From Arthrobacter sp. ZGTC131 (GTDB taxonomy: Bacteria > Actinomycetota > Actinomycetes > Actinomycetales > Micrococcaceae): DNA of 64,000 nucleotides. Below the pieces are notes generated by a model that ran no database searches, had not been told where the DNA came from, and saw only the letters and a list, made by a program, of their open reading frames with translations. The position numbers and the translations under genes were made by a program. Shown piece after piece: positions 8,430 to 16,698 of the stretch; positions within the stretch are counted from its first letter, which is position 1; each line of letters starts with the position of its first letter. The DNA lies in assembly GCF_002929275.1 (NCBI RefSeq), contig NZ_PJIK01000003.1, positions 310,001 through 374,000 of the forward strand. Direction: 5' to 3'.

Positions 8430-9425
8430 TCAGGCTCTATGAACTCGCGCCGCTGACCAGGAACTATAGTGCTCGGCCAGCCTCGCTAGTCCGTCATCAA
8501 GCGAGACAGCGGGCGTCCAGTTGAGCAGTTCACGGGTCTCGCGCTGGTCGAACCAGTGGGCGGTGGAGAGCTGCTCAGCAAGGAACCTGGTCATCGGCGG
8601 CTCCTCTTTCCGCCCTGCCCAGGTCCAGAGCTTTTCCGCCACCGCTCCCGCCGCCCGCGCCACCCTACCGGGCACAGTCCACGACGGCGCGGGGACGCCC
8701 CCTGCAGCGCATATGCCCGCCAGCAGCTCGCCGACCGGGCGGGGCTCGCCGTTGCTCACGACCAGGGCGCGGCCATGGACGTGTTCCATGCGGTGCAGCG
8801 CGGCGACGATGGCCGAGGCGGCGTTGTCCACGTAGGTGGTGTCGATCAGGGCCGCACCGGCGTCGAGCAGCGGCAGGCGGCTGCGGCTGGCGCGTGCCAG
8901 GACCCGTTCCACCAGTTGGGTGTCGCCGGGGCCCCAGACGATGTGGGGGCGCACCGCTGCGACCCGGAATTCCGGAGCGTCCGCTGCCAGCGCCAGCAAC
9001 TCCGCCTCGGCCTTTGTGCGGGAGTAGTCGCCGTGCGCATGCTGCGGGTCAGCCGGCTCCGCGCCCAGCCCGACGATGGCGGCGCCGGAGTTGGCCACGG
9101 ACGGGGAGGAGACGAACACCACGTCCCGTACCCCGGCCGCACGGGCGGAATGGAGCAGACGGCGTGTCCCTTCGACGTTCACCTCGTCGAACTCCACGGC
9201 ACGGCCCGTAAAAGAAACTTTCGCGGCCAGGTGGATGATTCCTTCTGACCCGTCGACTGCTGCCCGGAGCGCTGCATCGTCCGTTACGGACCCGCAGAAG
9301 TCCGCCGCGCCGTCGACTCCTGAGGGACGGCGCTGGAACGTGGCCACGGCATGGCCCTGGCGGACCAGTAGCCGGGCCACTTCCCGACCGAGCAGCCCGC
9401 TTGCGCCGGTGACGAGGACCCTCAT
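8430..9425 (-). CDS. oleD: OleD-type 2-alkyl-3-ketoalkanoate reductase
   Basis: The protein has 331 aa and belongs to the extended short-chain dehydrogenase / 3-beta-hydroxysteroid dehydrogenase type. An N-terminal NAD(P) motif (VLVTGASGLLGREVA), a catalytic S-S-P segment and the Y-S-R-T-K (YxxxK) pair are all present. In olefin biosynthesis OleD reduces the 2-alkyl-3-keto acid made by OleA to the 2-alkyl-3-hydroxy acid, using NADPH. The start codon overlaps the oleBC stop (ATGA at 9422-9425), so translation is coupled. As the third gene of oleA-oleBC-oleD, its role is well supported by context; by sequence alone it would be only an SDR. Confidence 0.9.
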   Translation of the reverse strand: MRVLVTGASGLLGREVARLLVRQGHAVATFQRRPSGVDGAADFCGSVTDDAALRAAVDGSEGIIHLAAKVSFTGRAVEFDEVNVEGTRRLLHSARAAGVRDVVFVSSPSVANSGAAIVGLGAEPADPQHAHGDYSRTKAEAELLALAADAPEFRVAAVRPHIVWGPGDTQLVERVLARASRSRLPLLDAGAALIDTTYVDNAASAIVAALHRMEHVHGRALVVSNGEPRPVGELLAGICAAGGVPAPSWTVPGRVARAAGAVAEKLWTWAGRKEEPPMTRFLAEQLSTAHWFDQRETRELLNWTPAVSLDDGLARLAEHYSSWSAARVHRA

Positions 9426-12118
9426 GGCTCTCCCGGGCGGCCGCCGGCCAGCACCCGTGAAGCCCAGCGAGACAGGCGGGTCCTGTCGATCTTGGCGTTG
9501 TGCCGGATGTCGGTGGGCTGTGCGGGGACTGCGAGCACAGCGGAGACATTGACGCCAGCCTCAAGGGCCGCCCCGCGGACACGCCCGGCGAGCTGCGGCG
9601 CCGCCGGGCCGGCTTTGCGGGCGGGAGGTACGGTCTCGACGACGGCGACGACGGCCTGCGTCCCTGCCGGTCCGACCCCGGCGATGGCGGCGAGCCGGAC
9701 GCAGTCCAGGCGTTCGATGGCCTGTTCGGCGCCCACGGGCGTCACCGCAGCCCCCGGCGCCGTCACGACATGGGCGAGACGTCCCTCCACCCAGAGCCGG
9801 CCGGCGGCGTCGAAGTGCCCCACATCGCCGGTGCGGTGCCATCCGGGCAGACTGATGCTCTCCCGCTGGGTCAGCCAGAGCCTGTCGTAAGCTTCCTTGA
9901 CGTGCGCGGCGCTGACCAGAATCTCGCCGGTCACGCCAGCCTCCGTCACGAGATGGGACCCGGGTGCGGTGCCATCCGTAGCCAGTGGGACGACGGCCAC
10001 GCGGGCGCCATGCACGGGCCTCCCCACGCACACGCCATTGCCTGCTCCCGCCACGGTGCCGGCAGCAGTTTCGGCATAGGCGGCCTGGATTTGTTCGAGG
10101 CTGATGTCGGTGACCGGCAGTACCTCAGTCATCCCGTACGGGGTATGCAGCGAGGCCCGGGGCAGCAGCCGCTGCACCTCCGCCAGGAGCGGTTCCGGGA
10201 CGGGCGCGCCGGCAGACAGAAGCAACTCGACACCTTCCAGGGCTTTATGCCCTGCCCCACTCACGGCAGCCCGGGTGGCAAGGACGTTGCGCAACGCCGC
10301 CGGCGAGGCGAAGACCACCGTAGCGTGTATGGCCGCGGCGGCGTCCGCCAGCGCGCGGGCCGTCAAGGTGCGGGGCGCAGTAACGTCCATGGCCGGCGTC
10401 ACCGAAACCGCTCCGAGCGCCGGCCCCAGCAAGGCGAACGGGGCGAAGCCCGCCACAAGTCGGGCACCGGAACGGATCCCGAAAGTTTCGGCCACCGTAT
10501 CCCGCATCGCGGCCAGCTGCCGGTGCGTATAGAGCACGCCTTTGGCAGGACCGGTGGAGCCGGACGTGAAGAGTATGGCGGCTGGGGCAGTTGGGTCCAA
10601 AGTGTGCGTTGGCCGCCCTGAACCGCGTCCGGCACCGCGCCGGGCCAGGGCGGTGAGGGACGTTTCGACGCCCAGGACTCGGCGGCGGGCGGCCGGGAGG
10701 TCCCGCACGCTGATCCGCCGTCCCGGCCAGCCGAGCACCGAGGCAGCCGCCAGCGCCTTGTCGATTCCGATGAGGAAATCGGCGGTGGCGCCCTTCACGG
10801 CGCGGCTCAGGCCTCTGGTTCCCAGCCCGGCGTCGGCCACGACCACCACCGCACCCAGCCGCACGCAGGCGTAGAGGGCTACGGTCAGGTCCACTCCGGG
10901 CGGAACCATCAGGCTCACCCGGCTGCCGCTCCTCACTCCGGCTTCCCGCAGCCCCGCGGCGAGGTCCAGGATGTTCCGGTCCAGCTGCTGCCAGCTGAGC
11001 GAGCGGCTGACTCTGCCCTCCGGCGCCATTTCCGCAACGGCGGTATCTCCTTTCGCCGGCCCTGCCGCCAGCTCGCCGAGCAGGTCCCAAAGGGGCCGGA
11101 ATCCCGCGGGCTCCCGCTCGGCCGCATCCTTCAGCCCCGGACCACCGGTCGTTGTGGCTTCGGCTGTCGGGGAATCGCTTCCGCTGACACCGCCGTGCAC
11201 GGCGAGCCACTGGAAGACAGGTGTGGCAATGTTTCGGTCTTCCGCCACGAGATGTCCGGCGCCTTCGAAGCGATGCACGTCCGCGTGCGGAAGCCGGCTG
11301 ATGAGATCCTTGAGGTACCGGTCGGAAAAGATGGGATCCCGGGGACCCCAGAGCATCAGGGCCGGGACCTTCAGCCCACGCAACCCTTCCGCTACGCGGT
11401 TGAGCGCCGGGAAGCTGGGATGGGAAGCGTCTGCGGGAATATCCGCAACGAAGTTCCCCACCCCGGGCCGGCGGCGGGCTCCGCGGTAGGGGGCCATGTA
11501 GGCCTTTCGGATGTCGGCGGGCAGCGGCGGGTTTGCCAGCGAGTGTGTCACCCGCAGAAAGGCGTCCGACGTCGTCGTGCCCCACCGGTGCACGGCGGGG
11601 TGCAAGGCAAGCCGGAGGGCTGGCGGGATTGCCGAATCGGAGGGCTGGTGGACGGCTGTGTTAGTCAGCACCACCCCGGTGACGTGCTGCGGGTGCGCCA
11701 AGGCCCAGCCTAGGCTGATTACGCCACCCCAGTCGTGACCCACCGTAACGACCGGCCCGTCCAGGCCCAGTGCGTCGGTAAGGTCGCCCAAGTCGTTGAT
11801 CCGGTCCGCCAGGCGCCGGAATGTGCCCGTGCGCTCCGAGTAGCCCATGTCCAGTTGGTCCACCGCCACAACGCGCCACGGATGTGCCGGGTCGGATCCG
11901 GCGGCCAGCAGCGTCCGCCACAGATATGACCAGGTTGGGTTGCCGTGCACGCACAGCAGGGTACCGGCGGGAGCCAGACCATGGCGGGAGAGCTGGGCGC
12001 CGTTGTCCAACAGGTGCCAGCGGCGCACTGTGCCTGGCGCATCGACGGCCGATGTGGACCTTACGCCGATTGTCCGGGACCATTCCGGGTCGAACCCGGG
12101 CCAGTTAGTGGCTACCAA
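9422..12118 (-). CDS. oleBC: OleBC fusion: beta-lactone decarboxylase and beta-lactone synthetase
   Basis: The protein has about 898 aa in two enzymes. Residues 1-310 are an alpha/beta hydrolase of the haloalkane-dehalogenase branch (LLCVHGNPTWSYLWRTLL, nucleophile Asp in VGHDWGG, late His in GAGHLVAED). They correspond to OleB, which removes CO2 from a beta-lactone to give a cis-alkene. Residues 360-898 are an AMP-forming ligase fold (LFTSGSTGPAKGV, TPYGMTEVLPVTD, RTGDVGHFD, late Lys in NAKIDRTRL). They correspond to OleC, which closes the 3-hydroxy acid to the beta-lactone using ATP. Fused OleBC is known from Micrococcus-type actinobacteria. The TTG start at 12118 overlaps the oleA stop by seven bases and has GGTGGA upstream. 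Confidence 0.92.
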   Translation of the reverse strand: MVATNWPGFDPEWSRTIGVRSTSAVDAPGTVRRWHLLDNGAQLSRHGLAPAGTLLCVHGNPTWSYLWRTLLAAGSDPAHPWRVVAVDQLDMGYSERTGTFRRLADRINDLGDLTDALGLDGPVVTVGHDWGGVISLGWALAHPQHVTGVVLTNTAVHQPSDSAIPPALRLALHPAVHRWGTTTSDAFLRVTHSLANPPLPADIRKAYMAPYRGARRRPGVGNFVADIPADASHPSFPALNRVAEGLRGLKVPALMLWGPRDPIFSDRYLKDLISRLPHADVHRFEGAGHLVAEDRNIATPVFQWLAVHGGVSGSDSPTAEATTTGGPGLKDAAEREPAGFRPLWDLLGELAAGPAKGDTAVAEMAPEGRVSRSLSWQQLDRNILDLAAGLREAGVRSGSRVSLMVPPGVDLTVALYACVRLGAVVVVADAGLGTRGLSRAVKGATADFLIGIDKALAAASVLGWPGRRISVRDLPAARRRVLGVETSLTALARRGAGRGSGRPTHTLDPTAPAAILFTSGSTGPAKGVLYTHRQLAAMRDTVAETFGIRSGARLVAGFAPFALLGPALGAVSVTPAMDVTAPRTLTARALADAAAAIHATVVFASPAALRNVLATRAAVSGAGHKALEGVELLLSAGAPVPEPLLAEVQRLLPRASLHTPYGMTEVLPVTDISLEQIQAAYAETAAGTVAGAGNGVCVGRPVHGARVAVVPLATDGTAPGSHLVTEAGVTGEILVSAAHVKEAYDRLWLTQRESISLPGWHRTGDVGHFDAAGRLWVEGRLAHVVTAPGAAVTPVGAEQAIERLDCVRLAAIAGVGPAGTQAVVAVVETVPPARKAGPAAPQLAGRVRGAALEAGVNVSAVLAVPAQPTDIRHNAKIDRTRLSRWASRVLAGGRPGEP

Positions 12119-13164
12119 ACGATTTCCACCATGCCCGTGTTCAGCCCGGAACCAACACCCATGCACAAGACCCGGTCCCCGGATGTAAGTGACTGTGCCT
12201 CGGCTGCAAGTGTCATGGGGAGCGAGGCAGGACCCACGTTGCCCCAGTACGGGAACGTGATCGGAACCTTGTCCGGGTCCAGATCAATGGCATTAATGAT
12301 CGCCTGAGTATAAGCATTGCTGACTTGATGCGTGACATAGCGGTCCATGGCGGCCCAGTCCCACTCTGGCTGGGCTTCGTGCCAGGCATCGACGACGAGC
12401 TGAAGTCCGCCGTCGAGCAGGCCCTTCGTGTTGGTGGCCATGCCGTCGATGCCTCCCACGCACAATTCGTGATGTTCGGTGCCGGCACGCATCACGCCGC
12501 CGACAAGCCGGTGCGCCCCGGGGTGCTCGTCCGCGGGGCCCAGGACGGCTGCGGCAGCCCCGGATCCAAGCGTGAGCGTGGCGAACTCCCGGCTGAAGTC
12601 TTCACGCGTGGTCTCGGGCCGCTGCAGTCGTGCCAGCGTGGCTTCCTGGGTAGCCTGGCAGTCCTCGCCGTTGACGATTACCGCGTACCTGATCTGCCCG
12701 GAGTCGATCATGTTGGCCGCCAGGATCAAGCCGTTCACGAATCCGAGGCAGGCGTTGGCCAGATCGAAGTTCATGGCCGACGACGGCAGGACGAGTCCGT
12801 GGTGGATCTTCACCGCCACGGACGGTTCGAGGTTGCGCCGGGTGACCGAGGTATTGATCAGCAGGCCGATTTCGGACGCTTCGACGCCGGCCTCGGCCAG
12901 GGCTTTGGCGCCCGCTTCGACCGCAGCATCATCGAACGATGTCCCGGCGGCCCACCAGCGGCGGTGCGTGATGCCGGCAACGCGCTCAAGCAGCCGCGGC
13001 GGGAACTTCAGCCGCTGCAGGGTCGAAGCCAACCTGCGGTCGAATTCCGTGGAACTCACGATCCTCGGAGCCTCGACACTGCTCACCGAAAGCAGCGCGG
13101 TGTTGCTGTGCCGGAAGGTTGAATTCCCTGCCAAGTCAAGCCCCTGTTCATTTCCGTACTGCAT
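12112..13164 (-). CDS. oleA: OleA-type acyl-CoA condensing thiolase
   Basis: The protein has 350 aa of the thiolase superfamily, ketoacyl synthase III type. The nucleophile is Cys at about residue 139 (DLANACLGFVNG). His lies in THQVSNAY and Asn in FPYWGNVGPASLP, completing the triad. A Glu at about residue 113 (RRNLEPSVA) is 26 residues before the Cys, the same spacing as the catalytic Glu/Cys pair of Xanthomonas OleA. OleA condenses two fatty acyl-CoAs to a 2-alkyl-3-keto acid without decarboxylation, the first step of head-to-head olefin synthesis. The gene heads the three-gene operon. About 220 bases upstream are free of genes and presumably carry its promoter. Confidence 0.93.
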   Translation of the reverse strand: MQYGNEQGLDLAGNSTFRHSNTALLSVSSVEAPRIVSSTEFDRRLASTLQRLKFPPRLLERVAGITHRRWWAAGTSFDDAAVEAGAKALAEAGVEASEIGLLINTSVTRRNLEPSVAVKIHHGLVLPSSAMNFDLANACLGFVNGLILAANMIDSGQIRYAVIVNGEDCQATQEATLARLQRPETTREDFSREFATLTLGSGAAAAVLGPADEHPGAHRLVGGVMRAGTEHHELCVGGIDGMATNTKGLLDGGLQLVVDAWHEAQPEWDWAAMDRYVTHQVSNAYTQAIINAIDLDPDKVPITFPYWGNVGPASLPMTLAAEAQSLTSGDRVLCMGVGSGLNTGMVEIVW

Positions 13165-13388
13165 TCATGCGGTGACTGTACCCATAAGCGCAAGCCCAAG
13201 AGCTTAACTATGCCGGTGCGAGTCCGGATCCTGCATATTTCTCGCCCGTGGCACCGTGTTGAGTCCGCAACGCTTTTGCACGGAAATGGCGCTCGGCGCA
13301 GTAGACACGACCGGATCAGGGACAGGGCACCTGGCGGCAGGGACACCTGAAGAAAGAGCCAGGGCTTGGACAATCCGGAGAGGACCGC

Positions 13389-13874
13389 ATGCAGGACGGC
13401 TCATCCTTGGTCTTCAGCCTGACCTACCTCGGCACCCTCACCATTGCGGGGCTGATGTTCCTGGGCCACTTCATCGCCTTCACGGCCCTGATGGCACTGG
13501 CCGCCTGTGGTCAGGTCCTGACCGCAGCCGCACGGGTGCTCCTGGGCCGGAAGGCGAATACTCCGCGGCACCTTGGCCGGCCACATAAGCGGTGGCCGGA
13601 AACGCCTGGGGTTCTGACTGTGGACGTTGCCTCCCGGTGGATACCCCTCCAGTTTTCCCCTGTTTGTCCTTTCTGCAGCAATTACCCCGCAGGCACTGGT
13701 CCGCTGAGGGTGGTGGATGGCTACGATGGAAGAGCCAGCCCCGCCGAGTCCGCGGGGTGCCAACCGAAGGGACAAACACCATGGGTTTGGGAGATAAGGC
13801 CCGCAATGCCGCTGAAAAGCTGGGCGGTAAGGGCAAGGAAGCTGCCGGTAAAGCCAGCGGGGATGACCGTCTGA
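13389..13874 (+). CDS. possible small membrane protein
   Basis: The ATG at 13389 is preceded by GGAGAGG. The first 55 residues contain two hydrophobic segments (LTYLGTLTIAGLMFLGHFIA and FTALMALAACGQVLTA) that look like a genuine membrane protein. The rest of the frame is Pro/Trp/Arg-rich and runs into the CsbD gene in another frame, which is not credible coding. Either the true gene is short and its end has shifted by an indel near 13560-13620, or the whole frame is chance. Only the N-terminal part is worth attention. Confidence 0.35.
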   Translation: MQDGSSLVFSLTYLGTLTIAGLMFLGHFIAFTALMALAACGQVLTAAARVLLGRKANTPRHLGRPHKRWPETPGVLTVDVASRWIPLQFSPVCPFCSNYPAGTGPLRVVDGYDGRASPAESAGCQPKGQTPWVWEIRPAMPLKSWAVRARKLPVKPAGMTV

Positions 13875-13960
13875 AGGCCGAAGGCAAGGGTGATCAGGCG
13901 AAGTCGGATCTGAAGCAGGCCGGCGAAAAGATCAAGGACGTTTTCAAGAAAAAGGACTGA
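13781..13960 (+). CDS. CsbD family stress-response protein
   Basis: A 59-aa, highly charged protein rich in Lys, Ala, Gly and Asp, with no aromatic residues except one Phe near the end. The pattern GDKARNAAEKLGGKGKEAAG followed by a short repeat of the same type is diagnostic of CsbD. CsbD proteins are small stress proteins induced by general stress sigma factors; their biochemical role is unknown. The ATG at 13781 follows GAAGGGA at about 13766. I prefer this start to longer in-frame extensions, which add non-homologous sequence. Confidence 0.88.
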   Translation: MGLGDKARNAAEKLGGKGKEAAGKASGDDRLKAEGKGDQAKSDLKQAGEKIKDVFKKKD

Positions 13961-13991
13961 GGACGTCCTCAAGAAAAGGGACTAAAGACAA

Positions 13992-14025
13992 GGGCGCAGC
14001 TTCCGACAATTAGGAGACTGCGCCC
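13992..14025 (+). terminator. hairpin after CsbD gene, weak terminator candidate
   Basis: GGGCGCAG (13992-13999) pairs with CTGCGCCC (14018-14025), giving an 8-base stem with an 18-base loop, 32 bases after the CsbD stop. There is no clear T run on either side, so termination is plausible but not proven. Confidence 0.4.
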
Positions 14026-14029
14026 TCCA

Positions 14030-15013
14030 TCACCGGGCAGCATCACGCCAACCCCAGGCCGTCCGTTCGTTACACAACAGCGGGACCGGCCTCGACTTGC
14101 CCTCCCCCGAACTGCGGTGTCCGGCCGCCCGTGCTGCCCGGCACCGGCCCCGCCGCCACCACGTGCCCGGCCCGGACCCGGAAAGCGGGCAGGAAACACG
14201 ATCGAAGAGAGAACCAGGTTCAGCAGGAAACACATCGACAGTCTTCTCAGCGCCGGCGGAAAACGTGCTGGCGGTCGACGGGGACAAGATCGGTTCCATC
14301 GGCCAGGTCGACGCCGATGACGACAGCGGCAACCGGCCTGGGTCACGGTGAAGACCGGGCTGTTCGGATCCTCCGAATCCTTCGCGCCCTGGAAGGGGCC
14401 CGCACCGAGGGCAACGACATCCTCGTCCCCCTACGAGGGCCAAGCGGTGTTGCGGCAAGCCGTACTCAACAGCGGCGGACGCGTAGCAGGCACGATCGCT
14501 TGGGTCTTCGAGCTTGTCCAGCAGCACCGTCATGTGACCCCACGGCAGTTGCCCAACAGGCTGTTGGACAATTGGATCCGGCCAAGCGGCAGCGAATCCG
14601 CGCATGTAAAACAGGTCGGACCGGGAGAGGCCCTTCATTTCCGGGAACTCCACACGTAGGTCTCGGACGAAGTCTTCGGGGACGAATTCCGGACGCGGGT
14701 CGGTGTCGACCGTTGCACCTGGCCTAGGAGTTACCCACCGGCTGACCTCCCGGTCGGTCAGGCAGGAGACCATCTGCCGGGCGGTTCCGTAGACGCCGGC
14801 CCGCTGCTTTTCAGGTTCCCTGATGTGGCCGATCACCATGTCTGCCAGCAGGTCATAGCCTGCGGTGCGCAGGATGTCGGCGGGAGCCTCGTCGTGCGGG
14901 CGGGTCAGCCAGGTGTAGACCGGAATGGCTGCCGTCTGCTGCGGCGTTTCGGAGCAGGGGAGGCCGCTGCAGATAACCATGCCGCAGCGTTCGACGAGGC
15001 CGCGGGTCTTCAT
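14030..15013 (-). pseudogene. patchwork of gene remnants: conjugative coupling protein and DUF1016 fragments
   Basis: One open frame of 327 codons joins unrelated pieces. About residues 10-105 (VYTWLTRPHDEAPADILRTA, GVYGTARQMVSCLTDREVSR, WVTP) resemble the internal part of actinobacterial TraG/VirD4-type coupling ATPases, without either Walker motif. About residues 115-195 (EMKGLSRSDLFYMRGFAAAW, IVQQPVGQLPWGHMTVLLDK) are the conserved middle of DUF1016/YhcG PD-(D/E)XK nuclease proteins, missing the nuclease end. The remainder is low-complexity Arg/Gly/Ser. In another minus frame near 14280-14430 a different protein-like scrap can be read (DVVALGAGPFQGAKDSEDPN, then VAAVVIGVDLADGTDLVPVD), itself frameshifted. 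I read this as a scar of decayed mobile DNA, not one gene. Confidence 0.55.
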
Positions 15014-15080
15014 CCGGTCCTCCTCCGCCGGAGCGCCAACAGGTCCGACATCGTGTGAAAGATCTTGACCTGCCCGACAG

Positions 15081-15123
15081 CAGGCGCCTACTGAGCAGGT
15101 ACCTACTGAGCAGGTACCTACTG
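15081..15123. repeat. 15-base tandem repeat at the end of the cardiolipin synthase gene
   Basis: Nearly three copies of a 15-base unit: CAGGCGCCTACTGAG, CAGGTACCTACTGAG and CAGGTACCTACTG. The third copy contains the stop codon of the cardiolipin synthase gene (15118-15120), so the expansion lies immediately behind it. Each unit contains a GGTACC or GGCGCC core that can pair with itself. Confidence 0.75.
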
Positions 15124-16605
15124 CACCGTGGCCGTGAGCCGGGCGACGTTGTCCACGTACCTCGCCGCGAGGGGCCGTCGCATCCAGTCCTCGAGCCGCA
15201 ACTCATGGGAAATGTCGCGGTAGGTGTCCTCCACTGCCCGCATGCTGTTCACGATCTCGGCCCCCAGAAGCATCACCGAGACCTCCATGTTCAGCGAGAA
15301 GGAGCGCATGTCCATGTTGCTGGAGCCGAGGACGGCCACTTCGTCGTCAATGGTGAAGTGCTTGGCATGCAGCACGAACGGCGCCTTGTAAAGGTAGATC
15401 TTGACGCCCGCCTCGAGCAGCGCCCGGTAGTACGACTGCTGCGCGTGGTGGACCAGGAACTGGTCGCCCTTTTCGGAAACGAAAAGTTCGACGTCGACGC
15501 CCCGCTGTGCCGCGGTGGTGATCGCATAGAGCAGGGAGTCATCCGGGACGAAGTACGGGCTGCAGATGGAGATCCGGTGCTGGGCCGAGTAGATGAGCGT
15601 GTTGAACAGGCGAAGGTTGTTTTCGGTGCTGAACCCTGGCCCGCTGGGAACCACCTGAGCCGTGACATTGCCCGGAGCGGACTCGGCGGGAAGCTGCAGC
15701 TGGGCCTCGAGCTGCGCTTCCAACGACTCGTCGGTCTCGCTGAGCCAGTCGGTTGCGAAGACCACGTTGAGTGTCGGCACGATGGGGCCGCGCAGCCGGA
15801 CCATCAGTTCCACCCACTCCCGCCCCACCTTGCGGTGCTTGGGGTTGTTGTAGGACGGCTCGATCAGGTTCTGCGATCCGGTGAACGCCACTTCGCCGTC
15901 AATCACCATGATCTTGCGGTGGTTCCGCAGGTCCGGCCGGCGCCACTGACCGTGGATGGGCAGCAGCGGAAGCATCCGCCGCCACTGGATCTTGCTGGCT
16001 TTGAGGCGCTTGAGGAGCTTGCGGTAGCCCTTGATCCGGAGGGTGCCGATGTGGTCAAACAGCACCCGCACTTCAACACCTCGGTCGGCGGCCTCTTCCA
16101 GCGCCGTGAACAGTTCATCGGTCACGTGATCCGTGCTCATGATGTAGAACTCGGCGTTGACGAACCGCTTGGCATCCCGAACGGCCCGGGTCATCGCTCC
16201 GATGGAGTCCGGGTACCCGGGGATCAGCTCCACGGAGTTGCCGTCCACCAGGGGAATGGACCCCAGCCGGCGGTTGAGTTCGGCGGCGGACTTCACCCAT
16301 TCGGGCCCCGGGTAATCGCTTCCGACGTCGGACAGCACCGACGTGCGGGCCCGCACCCTTTCGCTGACCAGCTGCTGCTGCTCCACGCGGCGCCGGGAAA
16401 GCCGGAAGTTACCGAAGAGCAGGAACAGGATCAGGCCGACGGACGGCACGAAGAAGATGCCCAGCAGCCAGGCCATGGCTGTGGTGGGCCGACGGTTGCC
16501 GGGAATGATGCCCACCGCAAGGATCCGGATGATGAGGTCGGCTGCGCCCAGCAGCAGGATCAGCCAGGACGGCAAGGTTCCGGCGAGCGGAAATGGCCAC
16601 AACAC
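15118..16605 (-). CDS. cls: cardiolipin synthase (phospholipase D superfamily)
   Basis: The protein has about 495 aa. Two N-terminal transmembrane helices (residues 10-30 and 38-62) are followed by two HKD phosphodiesterase motifs: H-x-K-x4-D in NHRKIMVIDGEVAFTGSQN and again in LHAKHFTIDDEVAVLGSSN. These are hallmarks of bacterial cardiolipin synthase, which forms cardiolipin and glycerol from two phosphatidylglycerols at the membrane. I start at the GTG at 16605, which follows a G-rich ribosome-binding sequence and gives the usual family length; the longer frame overlaps the divergent pabC-like gene. A TTG at 16602 is an alternative. Confidence 0.9.
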   Translation of the reverse strand: MLWPFPLAGTLPSWLILLLGAADLIIRILAVGIIPGNRRPTTAMAWLLGIFFVPSVGLILFLLFGNFRLSRRRVEQQQLVSERVRARTSVLSDVGSDYPGPEWVKSAAELNRRLGSIPLVDGNSVELIPGYPDSIGAMTRAVRDAKRFVNAEFYIMSTDHVTDELFTALEEAADRGVEVRVLFDHIGTLRIKGYRKLLKRLKASKIQWRRMLPLLPIHGQWRRPDLRNHRKIMVIDGEVAFTGSQNLIEPSYNNPKHRKVGREWVELMVRLRGPIVPTLNVVFATDWLSETDESLEAQLEAQLQLPAESAPGNVTAQVVPSGPGFSTENNLRLFNTLIYSAQHRISICSPYFVPDDSLLYAITTAAQRGVDVELFVSEKGDQFLVHHAQQSYYRALLEAGVKIYLYKAPFVLHAKHFTIDDEVAVLGSSNMDMRSFSLNMEVSVMLLGAEIVNSMRAVEDTYRDISHELRLEDWMRRPLAARYVDNVARLTATVQ

Positions 16606-16698
16606 AGGCGAACCCCCCGATATTTCTTGCCCTCGGAGCCATTCCGTAAGGGCGAACCTGCCCAGCCTATCGGGCACGGCCCGCACTAAGCTGGAGGC

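Noticed and set aside
13206-13240. tRNA-like T arm (CCGG-TGCGAGT-CCGG) suggesting a tRNA
   Set aside because: No matching D arm, anticodon arm or acceptor pairing can be built around it. At best it is a fragment.
15055-16689. 544-codon open frame on the plus strand opposite cls
   Set aside because: Antisense shadow; the minus strand carries both HKD motifs in frame.
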